Shown: piece after piece, positions 1 through 7,699 of the stretch | How positions within the stretch are numbered: position 1 is the first letter of the stretch | How the letters are laid out: each line of letters opens with the position of its first letter | Source: Bradyrhizobium daqingense | GTDB taxonomy: Bacteria > Pseudomonadota > Alphaproteobacteria > Rhizobiales > Xanthobacteraceae | Assembly (NCBI RefSeq): GCF_021044685.1 | Contig: NZ_CP088014.1 | Coordinates: forward strand, 7,054,001 to 7,118,000 | Length of the DNA stretch: 64,000 nucleotides | Direction: 5' to 3' | The notes under the pieces: model-generated | What the model was told of the DNA's origin: nothing | What the model saw: the letters and a program-made list of their open reading frames with translations, nothing else | Database searches by the model: none | Translations under genes and position numbers: made by a program

Positions 1-241
1 TGCCCCAAAGGATCTCGCGCTCGATCAGCGCCTCACGAACCAGGCGGAACTCGTAATATTCGAGATAGCGCAGGCCGCCATGCACAAGCTTGGTCGACCA
101 GGACGACGTCCCGCTCGCCAGATCGTTCATTTCGCACAGGAAGACGGTGTTGCCGCGGCCCACCGCGTCGCGCGCGATGCCGCAGCCGTTCACACCGCCT
201 CCGATGATGGCGAGGTCGTAAATACGCTCCAACAGACGCAT
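1..241 (-). CDS. glpD: Glycerol-3-phosphate dehydrogenase, N-terminal part
   Basis: This FAD-dependent enzyme oxidises glycerol-3-phosphate to dihydroxyacetone phosphate at the inner membrane. Only the first 80 residues lie in the window; the rest runs off the left edge. The visible part starts MRLLERIYDLAIIGGG, with the dinucleotide-binding GGGVNGCGIARDA motif at about residues 14-26, and then shows SGTSSWSTKLVHGGLRYLE, the family signature after the Rossmann fold. The start is the ATG at 241. A series of phased CGAAA repeats lies just upstream, and a DeoR/GlpR-type regulator is encoded at 1155-2000, so control by that protein is likely. The family call is firm; the missing C-terminus cannot be checked. 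Confidence 0.93.
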   Translation of the reverse strand, partial: MRLLERIYDLAIIGGGVNGCGIARDAVGRGNTVFLCEMNDLASGTSSWSTKLVHGGLRYLEYYEFRLVREALIEREILWG

Positions 242-296
242 CCCCCGATGCCGCCCGTTCTTCGAGCGGCTACTTTCGCTTTTGATTAGATCACAC

Positions 297-340
297 CGAA
301 AAACGAAAGCAAGACGAAAGAGAAGCGAAGGGAAGCGAAA
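297..340 (-). promoter_or_regulatory. Phased CGAAA repeats, candidate GlpR operator of glpD
   Basis: The + strand carries CGAAA at 297, 304, 315 and 336 and the variant CGAAG at 326. The last four start 11, 11 and 10 bp apart, so they fall on one face of the helix. They lie 56-99 bp upstream of the glpD start. DeoR-family sugar-phosphate regulators often bind short direct repeats of this kind, and such a regulator is encoded 0.8 kb away. The repeats are seen directly; the assignment to GlpR is inference. Confidence 0.5.
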
Positions 341-419
341 GGAGATTAATTTTGTGGGTGGCAGGACCGGGAAATCAGCAGGATTGCGGGGAGGATCCGC
401 AAAGGCGGAAGCGCCAAAC

Positions 420-448
420 TTGAATGTAGTAACGTGCCTACATATATT
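420..448 (+). promoter_or_regulatory. Promoter with operator palindrome for the toxin-antitoxin pair
   Basis: A -35 box TTGAAT (420-425) and a -10 box TATATT (443-448) are separated by 17 bp. Between them lies a perfect inverted repeat, ATGTAG at 424-429 and CTACAT at 438-443. The layout fits the autoregulation usual for type II toxin-antitoxin operons, where the antitoxin complex covers its own promoter. The antitoxin start codon is 34 bp downstream. Confidence 0.6.
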
Positions 449-481
449 GCTGTGCAGATCGTCCCGAGCGAGGTCCAAACG

Positions 482-733
482 ATGGTGACCACCCTCACCA
501 GCCGAGAATTCAACCACGACACCAGCGGCGCCAAGAAAGCAGCTGCACGGGGACCCGTCTTTATTACGGACCGCGGCCGGCCCGCCCATGTCCTGCTAAC
601 GATCGAAGATTATTTGCGCCTGACCGGCGGACATATGAGTCTTGCCGAAGCTCTGGCACAGCCGGGAACGGACTTCGATTTCGATCCGCCGCGCATGACC
701 GGCGGGGTCTTCAGGCCTGCTGATCTCGATTGA
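482..733 (+). CDS. Type II antitoxin, Phd/YefM family
   Basis: An 83-residue antitoxin predicted to bind and neutralise the PIN toxin encoded directly downstream, and to repress the shared promoter. The N-terminus MVTTLTSREFNHD, followed by AKKAAARGPVFITDRG and HVLLTIEDYLRL, matches the Phd/YefM DNA-binding fold; the acidic C-terminal tail (DFDFDPPR) would be the toxin-binding segment. I chose the ATG at 482, preceded by GAGGT, over the GTG at 434, which would add 16 residues and lies inside the operator. Its stop overlaps the toxin start by one base (TGATG), so the two are translationally coupled. Confidence 0.85.
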   Translation: MVTTLTSREFNHDTSGAKKAAARGPVFITDRGRPAHVLLTIEDYLRLTGGHMSLAEALAQPGTDFDFDPPRMTGGVFRPADLD

Positions 734-1149
734 TGTTTCTGCTGGACACCAATGTCGTTTCCGAACTGAGGCGACCCGACAAGGCGCATCGCAATGTCGC
801 CACCTGGGCTAATGCAATCCCCGCGGCAAGCTTCTTCATATCCGCGATCTCGATCCTCGAAATCGAACTTGGCGCGCGCCTGATCGAGCGAAAAGACAGC
901 AAGCAAGGTGCCATCCTGCGCGCCTGGATCGACGATCACATTCTGGCTCGCTTTGAAGATCGCATCCTGCCCATCGACACCGCCGTTGCGCAGCGCTGCG
1001 CGCAACTTCACGTTCCAAACCCAAGGGCAGAACGCGACGCTCTCATCGCGGCAACCGCGCTTGTTCACGGCCTGACGATCGTCACGCGCAACTTAGGAGA
1101 TTTCGAACCTACCGGCGTTGCGCTGCTCAATCCGTGGGACGATGTCTAA
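733..1149 (+). CDS. vapC: PIN-domain toxin, VapC family
   Basis: A 138-residue ribonuclease toxin of the PIN fold, which in this family cleaves tRNA or other RNA using a metal bound by acidic residues. The expected acidic set is visible: D5 (LLDTN), E43 (SILEIELG), D102 (ERDALIAAT) and D123 (TRNLGDF), so the protein looks catalytically intact. The start at 733 overlaps the antitoxin stop. The gene ends 5 bp before the end of the convergent regulator gene. The pair sits between glpD and its likely regulator, which suggests a later insertion into a glycerol-phosphate locus. The RNA target cannot be read from the sequence. Confidence 0.88.
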   Translation: MFLLDTNVVSELRRPDKAHRNVATWANAIPAASFFISAISILEIELGARLIERKDSKQGAILRAWIDDHILARFEDRILPIDTAVAQRCAQLHVPNPRAERDALIAATALVHGLTIVTRNLGDFEPTGVALLNPWDDV

Positions 1150-1154
1150 GAACC

Positions 1155-2000
1155 TTATCTCAGCCGCACCACCGGTGAAGCTTCCGGTGCCGCATCCTGG
1201 CTATCCGCCGTCGCATCGTCGATGTCGGCACCCTTCGGCAGCGCTTCCACCACCTCGATGCCCTTACTGTGGCAGATGGTGGCGAGGCGCTCGGGCAGCT
1301 CCTGGTCGGTGACGAAGGTCTGGATCTGGGTAATGTGGGCGATGCGCACCGGCGCGCTGCGGCGAAGTTTGGTGGAATCGGCAACCAGCATGACGCTGCG
1401 GGCATTGGCGATGATGGCCTGCGCGACCTGCACCTCGCGGTAGTCGAAGTCAAGCAAGGCGCCCTCCTCGTCGATCGCGGACGCGCCGATGATGGCATAG
1501 TCGACCTTGAACTGGCCGATCAGCTGCGTCGCGGTCGAGCCGACCACCGCGCCGTCGGCGCGCCGCACCGTGCCGCCGGCGACTACCACCTCGATGCGAG
1601 GATGGCGATAGAGCAGCATGGCGACGTTGAGATTGTTGGTGATGACGAGGAGATCCTCGTGCGAGGTCAGCGCACTCGCCACCTCCTCGGTCGTCGTGCC
1701 GATGTTGATGAACAGCGAGCAGCCGTTCGGGATCAGCGAGGCTGCCGCAGCGCCAATGGCCTTCTTCTCGTCGGCGGCGACGAAGCGGCGCGCCTCATAG
1801 GCGAGGTTCTCGACACCCGAGGCAATGATGGCGCCGCCATGAATGCGGGTCAACGATCTCCGCTCGCAGAGATCGTTGAGATCTTTCCGGATGGTCTGTG
1901 CCGAGACCTCGAAGCGGCGCGCGAGCTCCTCCACCATGACGCGGCCGGAGGCGCGCGCGATGTTGAGGATTTCGGCTTGGCGATGAGTCAGTCCGGTCAC
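1155..2000 (-). CDS. DeoR/GlpR-family transcriptional regulator
   Basis: A 281-residue repressor with an N-terminal DeoR helix-turn-helix (RQAEILNIARASGRVMVEEL, then VSAQTIRKDLNDLC) and a C-terminal sugar-phosphate-sensing domain containing INIGTTTEEVASAL, the ribose-5-phosphate-isomerase-like fold typical of the family. Translation starts at a GTG at 2000 preceded by GAGGT. Because glpD lies 0.9 kb away and carries phased repeats upstream, glycerol-3-phosphate is a reasonable ligand and glpD a likely target; this is inference. The HAD phosphatase remnant upstream is on the same strand with a 91-bp gap, so they may share a transcript. Confidence 0.85.
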   Translation of the reverse strand: MTGLTHRQAEILNIARASGRVMVEELARRFEVSAQTIRKDLNDLCERRSLTRIHGGAIIASGVENLAYEARRFVAADEKKAIGAAAASLIPNGCSLFINIGTTTEEVASALTSHEDLLVITNNLNVAMLLYRHPRIEVVVAGGTVRRADGAVVGSTATQLIGQFKVDYAIIGASAIDEEGALLDFDYREVQVAQAIIANARSVMLVADSTKLRRSAPVRIAHITQIQTFVTDQELPERLATICHSKGIEVVEALPKGADIDDATADSQDAAPEASPVVRLR

Positions 2001-2091
2001 GGCGAAAACCTCAAATCAGAACGATGCATGGTGCGGCGGTTCGCGCGATCGGTCAATGCGGGAGACGATCACGGTTAACGGATGCGGCCGC

Positions 2092-2761
2092 TCACCATGC
2101 CATGGCGTCGGCAAGGCGTGTGAGCAGGTCGGGATCGTCAAAGGCGCTCGCCGAGGCAACGGCGCCGGCACCGACGAGATCCGCATGGCTGAGGCTCGTC
2201 CGGATACCGATGGTCGGAATGCCGGCTGCGACAGCCGACTGGACGCCCGAGCGTGAATCCTCGAACGCAACCGAGGCCGCAGCGCTGGCGCCGACGACGC
2301 GCAACCCTTCCTGATAAGGCAGCGGATGCGGCTTGCCGTGAGCCAGTTCGTCGCCGATCACGATGGCCTTGAACCGCTCGGTGATGCCGAGGCCCCCGAG
2401 CAGCAGCTCGGCGTTGAGGCGCGGCGCATTGGTGACGGCGACCATGGGAACGCCGGCCGCATCCGCGCGGTCAAGCACAGACATCAACCCCGGCAGCGGC
2501 TCGATCTGCCCGGTGACGAGCGTGCGGAAGATCTCTTCCTTCTCGCTGAGGATCGCGGCGCGCCGCTCCGGCGTTTCGCCCGGCAGGAAACGCTCGCCGA
2601 TCGACGCATTGGCAAAGCCTTGCCCTGGAGAAGCGCACGTGATCGAACACATGGCCCCGTGGCCCCAGCACCTGGTTGAAGGCCATGAGGTGCAGCGGGT
2701 CGGTGTTGGCAAGCGTGCCGTCGATGTCGAACAACAATGCCCGGCCGATTGCTTCGATCAT
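2092..2761 (-). pseudogene. HAD-superfamily phosphatase with a frameshift
   Basis: The N-terminal frame starts at the ATG at 2761 and carries the HAD motif I nucleophile (LLFDIDGTLANTD). It continues to about 2626 and then becomes nonsense. The remaining protein is in a different frame from about 2630 down to the stop at 2092: GQGFANASIGERFLPGE, then motif II VTNAPR, motif III lysine GKPHPLPYQEGL and motif IV FEDSRSG. Joining them needs one base skipped near 2618-2632. All four HAD motifs are therefore present but split. This is either a recent pseudogene or a sequencing error. The substrate is unknown; small sugar phosphates are usual for the beta-phosphoglucomutase-like subfamily. Confidence 0.75.
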
Positions 2762-2915
2762 TTCCCTACTTTCCCAAATCCGCGACGCATCAATGCGGAA
2801 GGCGTATCAATACGCCTTCTGACACGCAATGGCGCATGCACATGACCACAATGCGACACTCGACAAAGTCGCGTGCGGCTGCAACACTCGTCGCAAGATC
2901 AAAAAGGAGGAAACG

Positions 2916-3365
2916 ATGATCAACCGACGCGACCTGGCTCTCTCGACTCTTGCCGTCTCCGCGCTCGCTCTCACAGCACCGGCCCTCGCCGCCTCGGCAG
3001 ACGAAGAGGCGGTGGCGAAAAAGGTGGAGGCCTTCCGCCTCGCCCAGATCGCGGCCGACCCGAAGGCGCTTAGCGCGCTGTGCGCGGAGGAACTGAGCTA
3101 CAGCCATTCCAGCGGCAAGGTCGAGGACAAGGCGGCCTTCATCGCCAGCGCCACCGACGGCAAGTCGAAATTCCTCTCGATCGAATACAAGGATCCGACC
3201 ATCAAGGTCGTCGGTCCGGCTGCGATCGTTCGCTTCCACTGGCTCGGCGAACAGGAGATGGCGGCCGATGGGAAAAAAGTATCCACCAACCTTCACATCC
3301 TGATGAACTGGCAGAAGCAGGGCGACGAGTGGAAGCTGCTCTCGCGTGCCGCGACGAAATTGTAG
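2916..3365 (+). CDS. Secreted SnoaL/NTF2-like protein
   Basis: A 149-residue protein with a signal peptide that includes a twin-arginine-like start (MINRRDLALSTL) and an AxA cleavage region (APALAAS). The mature part has the alpha/beta cone pattern of NTF2-like proteins (VEAFRLAQIAADPKALSAL, then VRFHWLGEQ and MNWQKQGDEWKLLSR), close to the DUF4440 group. It should be periplasmic; members range from small enzymes to ligand binders, so no function is claimed. The start at 2916 has a strong AAGGAGG at 2904-2910; longer starts lack one. Confidence 0.7.
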   Translation: MINRRDLALSTLAVSALALTAPALAASADEEAVAKKVEAFRLAQIAADPKALSALCAEELSYSHSSGKVEDKAAFIASATDGKSKFLSIEYKDPTIKVVGPAAIVRFHWLGEQEMAADGKKVSTNLHILMNWQKQGDEWKLLSRAATKL

Positions 3366-3482
3366 CAATAGTGTCAGCCCGGGACGCGCCGAAAGGCGCG
3401 GGCCCGGAATCCGTTCATCGACATTCTAAGCGGCAAAAAATTCCGACCACGCTTCGCGCGCGCCGGAATGACAGCGCGGAGC

Positions 3483-3674
3483 TTACGCCGCCTCCTTCAC
3501 ATCGCCGTTAATCAGCTTGCGCGCAGCGCGCTCGGCTTCGCGAGCGTTGCGGAAGAGCTGACCTTCGAGGCGATTGAAGCGGTGGGATGAGGCGAAGAAG
3601 CAGTAGCCTCCCTGAGAACGAACGACGATACCTGCGGTCTGCGAGTTGACTTCAATAATGTAGCTGTCCGGCAT
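3483..3674 (-). CDS. Small conserved-looking protein of unknown function
   Basis: A 63-residue protein beginning MPDSYIIEVNSQTAG, with a beta-rich first half and a charged helix at the end (REAERAARKLINGD). No signal peptide, membrane segment or known motif is visible. The chosen ATG at 3674 gives a compact globular protein; the longer frame adds 47 residues without character. It stands alone about 225 bp downstream of the thioesterase gene. I do not recognise a function. Confidence 0.5.
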   Translation of the reverse strand: MPDSYIIEVNSQTAGIVVRSQGGYCFFASSHRFNRLEGQLFRNAREAERAARKLINGDVKEAA

Positions 3675-3898
3675 GGTCCGTGGATTCCTCAGTGCGGGCA
3701 AATAACGGTGCTCCTGCCCAAAGGTTCCCCAGGCATTTGAGGCCGTTTCCACCCCGAATCGACACGCAATTGAGTACGCCCGGACCTCATCCGTTTTATG
3801 ACCCGTTCTTGGCAAAGCCGCGACGCGTTGACTCGTGCGCGCCGCGTTTGGCGTCGCTTGCCACGTTTTCGTGAGATGAGGCAGAGCGCCGCGCGCGA

Positions 3899-4309
3899 CT
3901 ACGTCGCGATCGTCGTGTCCGTCGCACGGACCGCCTGTGGGCGGCCATGCTCGTCGATCGAGACGTAGGTGAAGTTGCCGTCGGTGACGAGGAACGGATA
4001 CTGCTCGCCGCGACGAAGCGCCCAGGCTTCCAGATGCACGGTGAGCGAGGTGCGGCCGACGCGCACGAGATTGGCGTAAACAGAGACGAGATCGCCGACA
4101 TAGACCGCCTTGCGAAAGTTCATCGCCTCGATCGCGACCGTCACCGTGCGGGACTTCGCGACCTTCGAGGCGAATACACCGCCACCGACGTCCATCTGGC
4201 TGAGCAGCCAGCCGCCGAAGATGTCGCCGTTGGCGTTGGTGTCGGCAGGCATCGCCAGCGTGCGGATGCAGAGATCGCCGCTCGGCGCGGTCGTGGCGTG
4301 GTCGCTCAT
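3899..4309 (-). CDS. Acyl-CoA thioesterase, YciA-like hot-dog fold
   Basis: A 136-residue single hot-dog protein predicted to hydrolyse acyl-CoA esters to free acid and CoA in the cytoplasm. The family signature TNANGDIFGGWLLSQMD spans about residues 24-40 and includes the aspartate and glycines of the CoA thioesterase site. SRTVTVAIEAMNFRKAV and VSVYANLVRVGRTS follow as in YciA proteins. It is the last gene of the beta-oxidation operon, starting 7 bp after the stop of the multifunctional enzyme, so it probably releases CoA or clears dead-end acyl-CoAs. Confidence 0.85.
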   Translation of the reverse strand: MSDHATTAPSGDLCIRTLAMPADTNANGDIFGGWLLSQMDVGGGVFASKVAKSRTVTVAIEAMNFRKAVYVGDLVSVYANLVRVGRTSLTVHLEAWALRRGEQYPFLVTDGNFTYVSIDEHGRPQAVRATDTTIAT

Positions 4310-4316
4310 GGTTCTC

Positions 4317-6413
4317 TCACTTGAAACTGTGCCAGCCCGGATCGGGCGCGAAGCGATCGCCGAATCGCTCGGCCAGTCCGCGCAAAGTGGATCCGACATT
4401 TTCCACGCCGCGCGTGCGCGCATAGTTGAGCGGCCCGCCGCGGAACGGTGCATAACCGGTGCCGAAGATCATGGCGCCGTCGACCGCGTCGGCATCGTCC
4501 ACGATGCCCTCGCGCAGCGCCGCGACGCAGACATTGGAGATCGGCAGCACCAGACGGTCGATCATCTGGTCCGTGACGCGCGGCCCCGTCTCGGGCAACT
4601 GCGCCTTCTCCGCCTTGCCGTCCTTCCAGGTGTAAAAGCCTTTGCCGGTCTTGCGGCCGAGCTCGCCCTTGGCGACCTTCTCCCGCAGCCAGGCCGGCGT
4701 CGGCGGCAAGAGGTCCCCGAACTTGGTGCGCAGCATGTCGCCGACGTCGAGACAGATGTCGAGCCCGACCTGGTCGGCCAGCTCGATCGGCCCCATCGGC
4801 ATGCCGAACTGCTCGGCCGCGGCATCGATCAGGCGCTGGTCGATCTTCTCGTCCAGCATCACCATCGCTTCCAGCATGTACGGCGTCAGCGCGCGGTTGA
4901 CGAGGAAGCCGGGCGAGCTCTTCACGGGCAGCGGCAGGCGGTCGATCGCGCCGACGAAGGCGAGCGCCTCCTTCAGCACCTCAGCGACATTGCCGTCATG
5001 ACTGACGACCTCGACCAGTTGCAGCCGCGATACCGGATTGAAGAAATGCAGGCCGACCAGCCGCTCCGGCCGCGCCAGCGTCGTGCGCAGATCCTGCAGC
5101 GGGATGCTCGACGTGTTGGTGGCGAGGATCGCCCCCGGCTTCATCCGCGGCTCGACCCCAGCATAGACCTTCTGCTTCAGCTCCAGCTTCTCAGGGACCG
5201 CCTCGATGATGAGATCGGCATTACGCACGCCCTCCCCGCCCATGTCAGGGATGAGGCGATCGAGCGCATCGCGCACCTCGGTCCGCCTGCGGATGATCTT
5301 GCCGTAGAGCTCATTGGCGCGCTTGACCGCGCCCGCGATCGGCTCGGCTTTCATGTCGGCGAGCGAGACGCGCAAGCCTTGCCCCGCACACCACGCCGCG
5401 ATGTCGCCGCCCATGGCGCCGGCGCCGATGACGTGGACATGCTTAATGGTGTTGCCGCTGCCGGCCGCCTTCTTCATCTGCTCGCGCAGGAAGAAGACGC
5501 GGATCAGGTTCTGCGCGGTCGGCGTCACCATCAGCTTGGCGAACGAGGCCTGCTCGGCCTTCAGCATCGCAGCCTTGCTGCCGCCGTGTGTCTCCCAGAG
5601 ATCAATCAGTGCATAGGGCGCGGGATAGTGCTCGCGGGACGCAGCCTTCGCCGCCTCCGAGCGCATGCGCTTGGCGAGCAATCCACGCACCAGTCCGAGA
5701 TTGGCGGCACGCGTCATCAGCCCGGGCTTGGCCCGCTTCAGGCGTCCGAACAGCGCATCCTTCACCGCACCCTGGACGTGGCGCTCCTGCGTCACGGTGT
5801 CGGCGAGGCCGAGCGATTTGGCACGGCGTGCATCAACGGTGCGGCCGGTCAGCATCAGCGCCATCGACTGGACCGGATTGACCAGCGCGGTGAAACGCGC
5901 GGTGCCGCCGAGGCCGGGATGCAGACCGAGCATCACCTCCGGGAAGCCGAAGCGCGCGCCCTCGATGGCGATGCGCGACTGGCAGGCCAGCGCGACCTCG
6001 AGCCCGCCGCCGAGGCAGAAGCCGTGGATGACCGCGACCGTCGGTAGCTTCAAGGCTTCGAGATGATCGACCACCGCATGCGCGGCACGGATCCGCGTCT
6101 CCACCATACCGGGATCGGACGCGCCGCGGAATTCGTTGACATCCGCGCCGGCGATGAAGCCGGACGGCTTTGCCGAGCGGATCACGAGGCCGGCCGGGCG
6201 CTCAGTCTCGATCGCCGCGAGTACGGCATCGAACTCCTCCATCACGTCCGAGGACAACGTGTTGGCACTGGTGTCGGCGCGGTCGAACAGCAGCCAGGCG
6301 ACGCCGTCCTCATCGCGCGTCAGCTTAAAGTGCTTATAGGGGCTGTCGGGGGCGGGAGGGGGCCCGAGCGTCAGCACGCGATCGGCGAGTGCGGTCATGA
6401 TCTTGGAATCCAT
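4317..6413 (-). CDS. fadJ: Multifunctional enoyl-CoA hydratase / 3-hydroxyacyl-CoA dehydrogenase
   Basis: A 698-residue protein catalysing two beta-oxidation steps: hydration of 2-enoyl-CoA and NAD-dependent oxidation of the 3-hydroxyacyl-CoA. The N-terminal crotonase domain (about 1-280) shows SGFIAGADVNEF and HGFCLGGGLEVALAC with the usual acidic residues near FGFPEVMLGLHPGLGG. The dehydrogenase part (from about 325) begins with VHVIGAGAMGGDIAAW, the NAD-binding loop, and has HFFNPV and KSSPGFLVNRALTPY. The start at 6413 lies 2 bp after the thiolase stop, indicating co-transcription. fadB and fadJ types cannot be separated safely by eye. Confidence 0.92.
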   Translation of the reverse strand: MDSKIMTALADRVLTLGPPPAPDSPYKHFKLTRDEDGVAWLLFDRADTSANTLSSDVMEEFDAVLAAIETERPAGLVIRSAKPSGFIAGADVNEFRGASDPGMVETRIRAAHAVVDHLEALKLPTVAVIHGFCLGGGLEVALACQSRIAIEGARFGFPEVMLGLHPGLGGTARFTALVNPVQSMALMLTGRTVDARRAKSLGLADTVTQERHVQGAVKDALFGRLKRAKPGLMTRAANLGLVRGLLAKRMRSEAAKAASREHYPAPYALIDLWETHGGSKAAMLKAEQASFAKLMVTPTAQNLIRVFFLREQMKKAAGSGNTIKHVHVIGAGAMGGDIAAWCAGQGLRVSLADMKAEPIAGAVKRANELYGKIIRRRTEVRDALDRLIPDMGGEGVRNADLIIEAVPEKLELKQKVYAGVEPRMKPGAILATNTSSIPLQDLRTTLARPERLVGLHFFNPVSRLQLVEVVSHDGNVAEVLKEALAFVGAIDRLPLPVKSSPGFLVNRALTPYMLEAMVMLDEKIDQRLIDAAAEQFGMPMGPIELADQVGLDICLDVGDMLRTKFGDLLPPTPAWLREKVAKGELGRKTGKGFYTWKDGKAEKAQLPETGPRVTDQMIDRLVLPISNVCVAALREGIVDDADAVDGAMIFGTGYAPFRGGPLNYARTRGVENVGSTLRGLAERFGDRFAPDPGWHSFK

Positions 6414-6415
6414 GG

Positions 6416-7699
6416 TCACACCGCCTCGATCAGCATGGCGCCGCCGAGCCCGCCACCGATGCATTCGGTGGCGACGCCGCGCCGGGTGCCGAGCCGCTTC
6501 ATCGCGTTGACGAGATGCAGCACGATGCGGTTGCCGGAGGTGCCGACGGGGTGACCGAGCGAGATGGCGCCGCCATCGACGTTCAGCCTCTCGCGGTCGA
6601 TCTCGCCGGCCGCGCCGTCGAGCCCGAGGATCTCTCGGCAGAATTTATCGTCGTTCCACGCCGCAAGGCAGCCGAGCACCTGCGTGGCGAAAGCCTCATT
6701 CAGCTCCCAGGTCACGACCTCCTTGATGGTGAGGCCGTTGCGCGCAAGCAGCGGAGTCGTCGACATCACCGGACCCAATCCCATGATGCTGGGATCGAGC
6801 GCCGCCCAGTTGCTGTCGACGATCGCAGCCTTCGGCGTGAGCTTGTGCTTTGCGACCGCAGCGTCGGAGGCCAGGATCACCCAGGATGCGCCGTCGGTGA
6901 TCTGCGAGGAATTGCCGGCGGTGACCTGCCCCCAGGGCCGCTCGAACACCGGCCGGAGCTTTGCCAGCGTCTCCGCCGTCGAGTCCGGGCGCACGCCGTC
7001 ATCGTGGTCGAAGTACTTGCCATCGCGGGAGAACGCGGTCTCGACCTCGCCTTTCAGAAAACCTTCGGCTTGCGCATGCGCGAGCCGGCGATGGCTTTCG
7101 GCCGCGTAGGCATCGGATTGTGCGCGCGTGATGCCGAAGAGATGGCCGACGACCTCGGCGGTCTGCCCCATATTCAGCTCGGTGACGGGATCGGTCAGCC
7201 CGCGCTCGAGGCCGATGATCGGCTTCAGATCGCGGGGGCGCAACTTGAAGGCAGCCGCGAGCTTGGCCGCCACGCCCTTGGCGGTGGCAAGGCCGGCAAA
7301 CCATCGAACGCCGGAGTTGGGCCAGACCAGCGGGGCATGGCTGAGCGCCTCGGTGCCGCCGGCAAGGATCATGTCCGCATGGCCCTCGCGGATGTAGCGG
7401 TAGGCGGTGTCGATCGACTGCATGCCGGAGCCGCAATTGATCTGGACCGTAAAGGCGACCATATCCTCGCCCATGCCGAGCCGCAGCGCGGCGACACGGG
7501 CCGGGTTCATCTCGTCGGCGATCACGTTAACGCAGCCGAGGATGACCTGGTCGAAGCTGTCAGGCGAGAACGGCTGGCGCGCCAGCAGCGGCCGGCCGCA
7601 TTGCACGGCGAGATCGACCGGCGTGAACGGCCCGGGTCCTGAGCGTGCCTTCAGGAACGGCGTCCTGCTGCCGTCGACGATGAAAACCGGTCGTGCCAT
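6416..7699 (-). CDS. fadI: Acetyl-CoA C-acyltransferase (3-ketoacyl-CoA thiolase)
   Basis: A 427-residue thiolase that cleaves 3-ketoacyl-CoA with CoA to release acetyl-CoA. The nucleophilic cysteine is in TVQINCGSGMQSIDTAY at about residue 90. The C-terminal signatures are NVDGGAISLGHPVGTSG and the second catalytic cysteine in ATECIGGGLGGAMLIE. The length and the long insertion after the first domain fit the FadI type. Its ATG overlaps the acyl-CoA dehydrogenase stop (ATGA), so the genes are coupled in the order dehydrogenase, thiolase, multifunctional enzyme, thioesterase. Confidence 0.92.
   Translation of the reverse strand: MARPVFIVDGSRTPFLKARSGPGPFTPVDLAVQCGRPLLARQPFSPDSFDQVILGCVNVIADEMNPARVAALRLGMGEDMVAFTVQINCGSGMQSIDTAYRYIREGHADMILAGGTEALSHAPLVWPNSGVRWFAGLATAKGVAAKLAAAFKLRPRDLKPIIGLERGLTDPVTELNMGQTAEVVGHLFGITRAQSDAYAAESHRRLAHAQAEGFLKGEVETAFSRDGKYFDHDDGVRPDSTAETLAKLRPVFERPWGQVTAGNSSQITDGASWVILASDAAVAKHKLTPKAAIVDSNWAALDPSIMGLGPVMSTTPLLARNGLTIKEVVTWELNEAFATQVLGCLAAWNDDKFCREILGLDGAAGEIDRERLNVDGGAISLGHPVGTSGNRIVLHLVNAMKRLGTRRGVATECIGGGLGGAMLIEAV

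Noticed and set aside
4110..6047. 645-codon open frame on the + strand
   Set aside because: It is the antisense of the multifunctional beta-oxidation enzyme. Composition is Arg- and His-rich and has no domain. High-GC codon use produces such frames.
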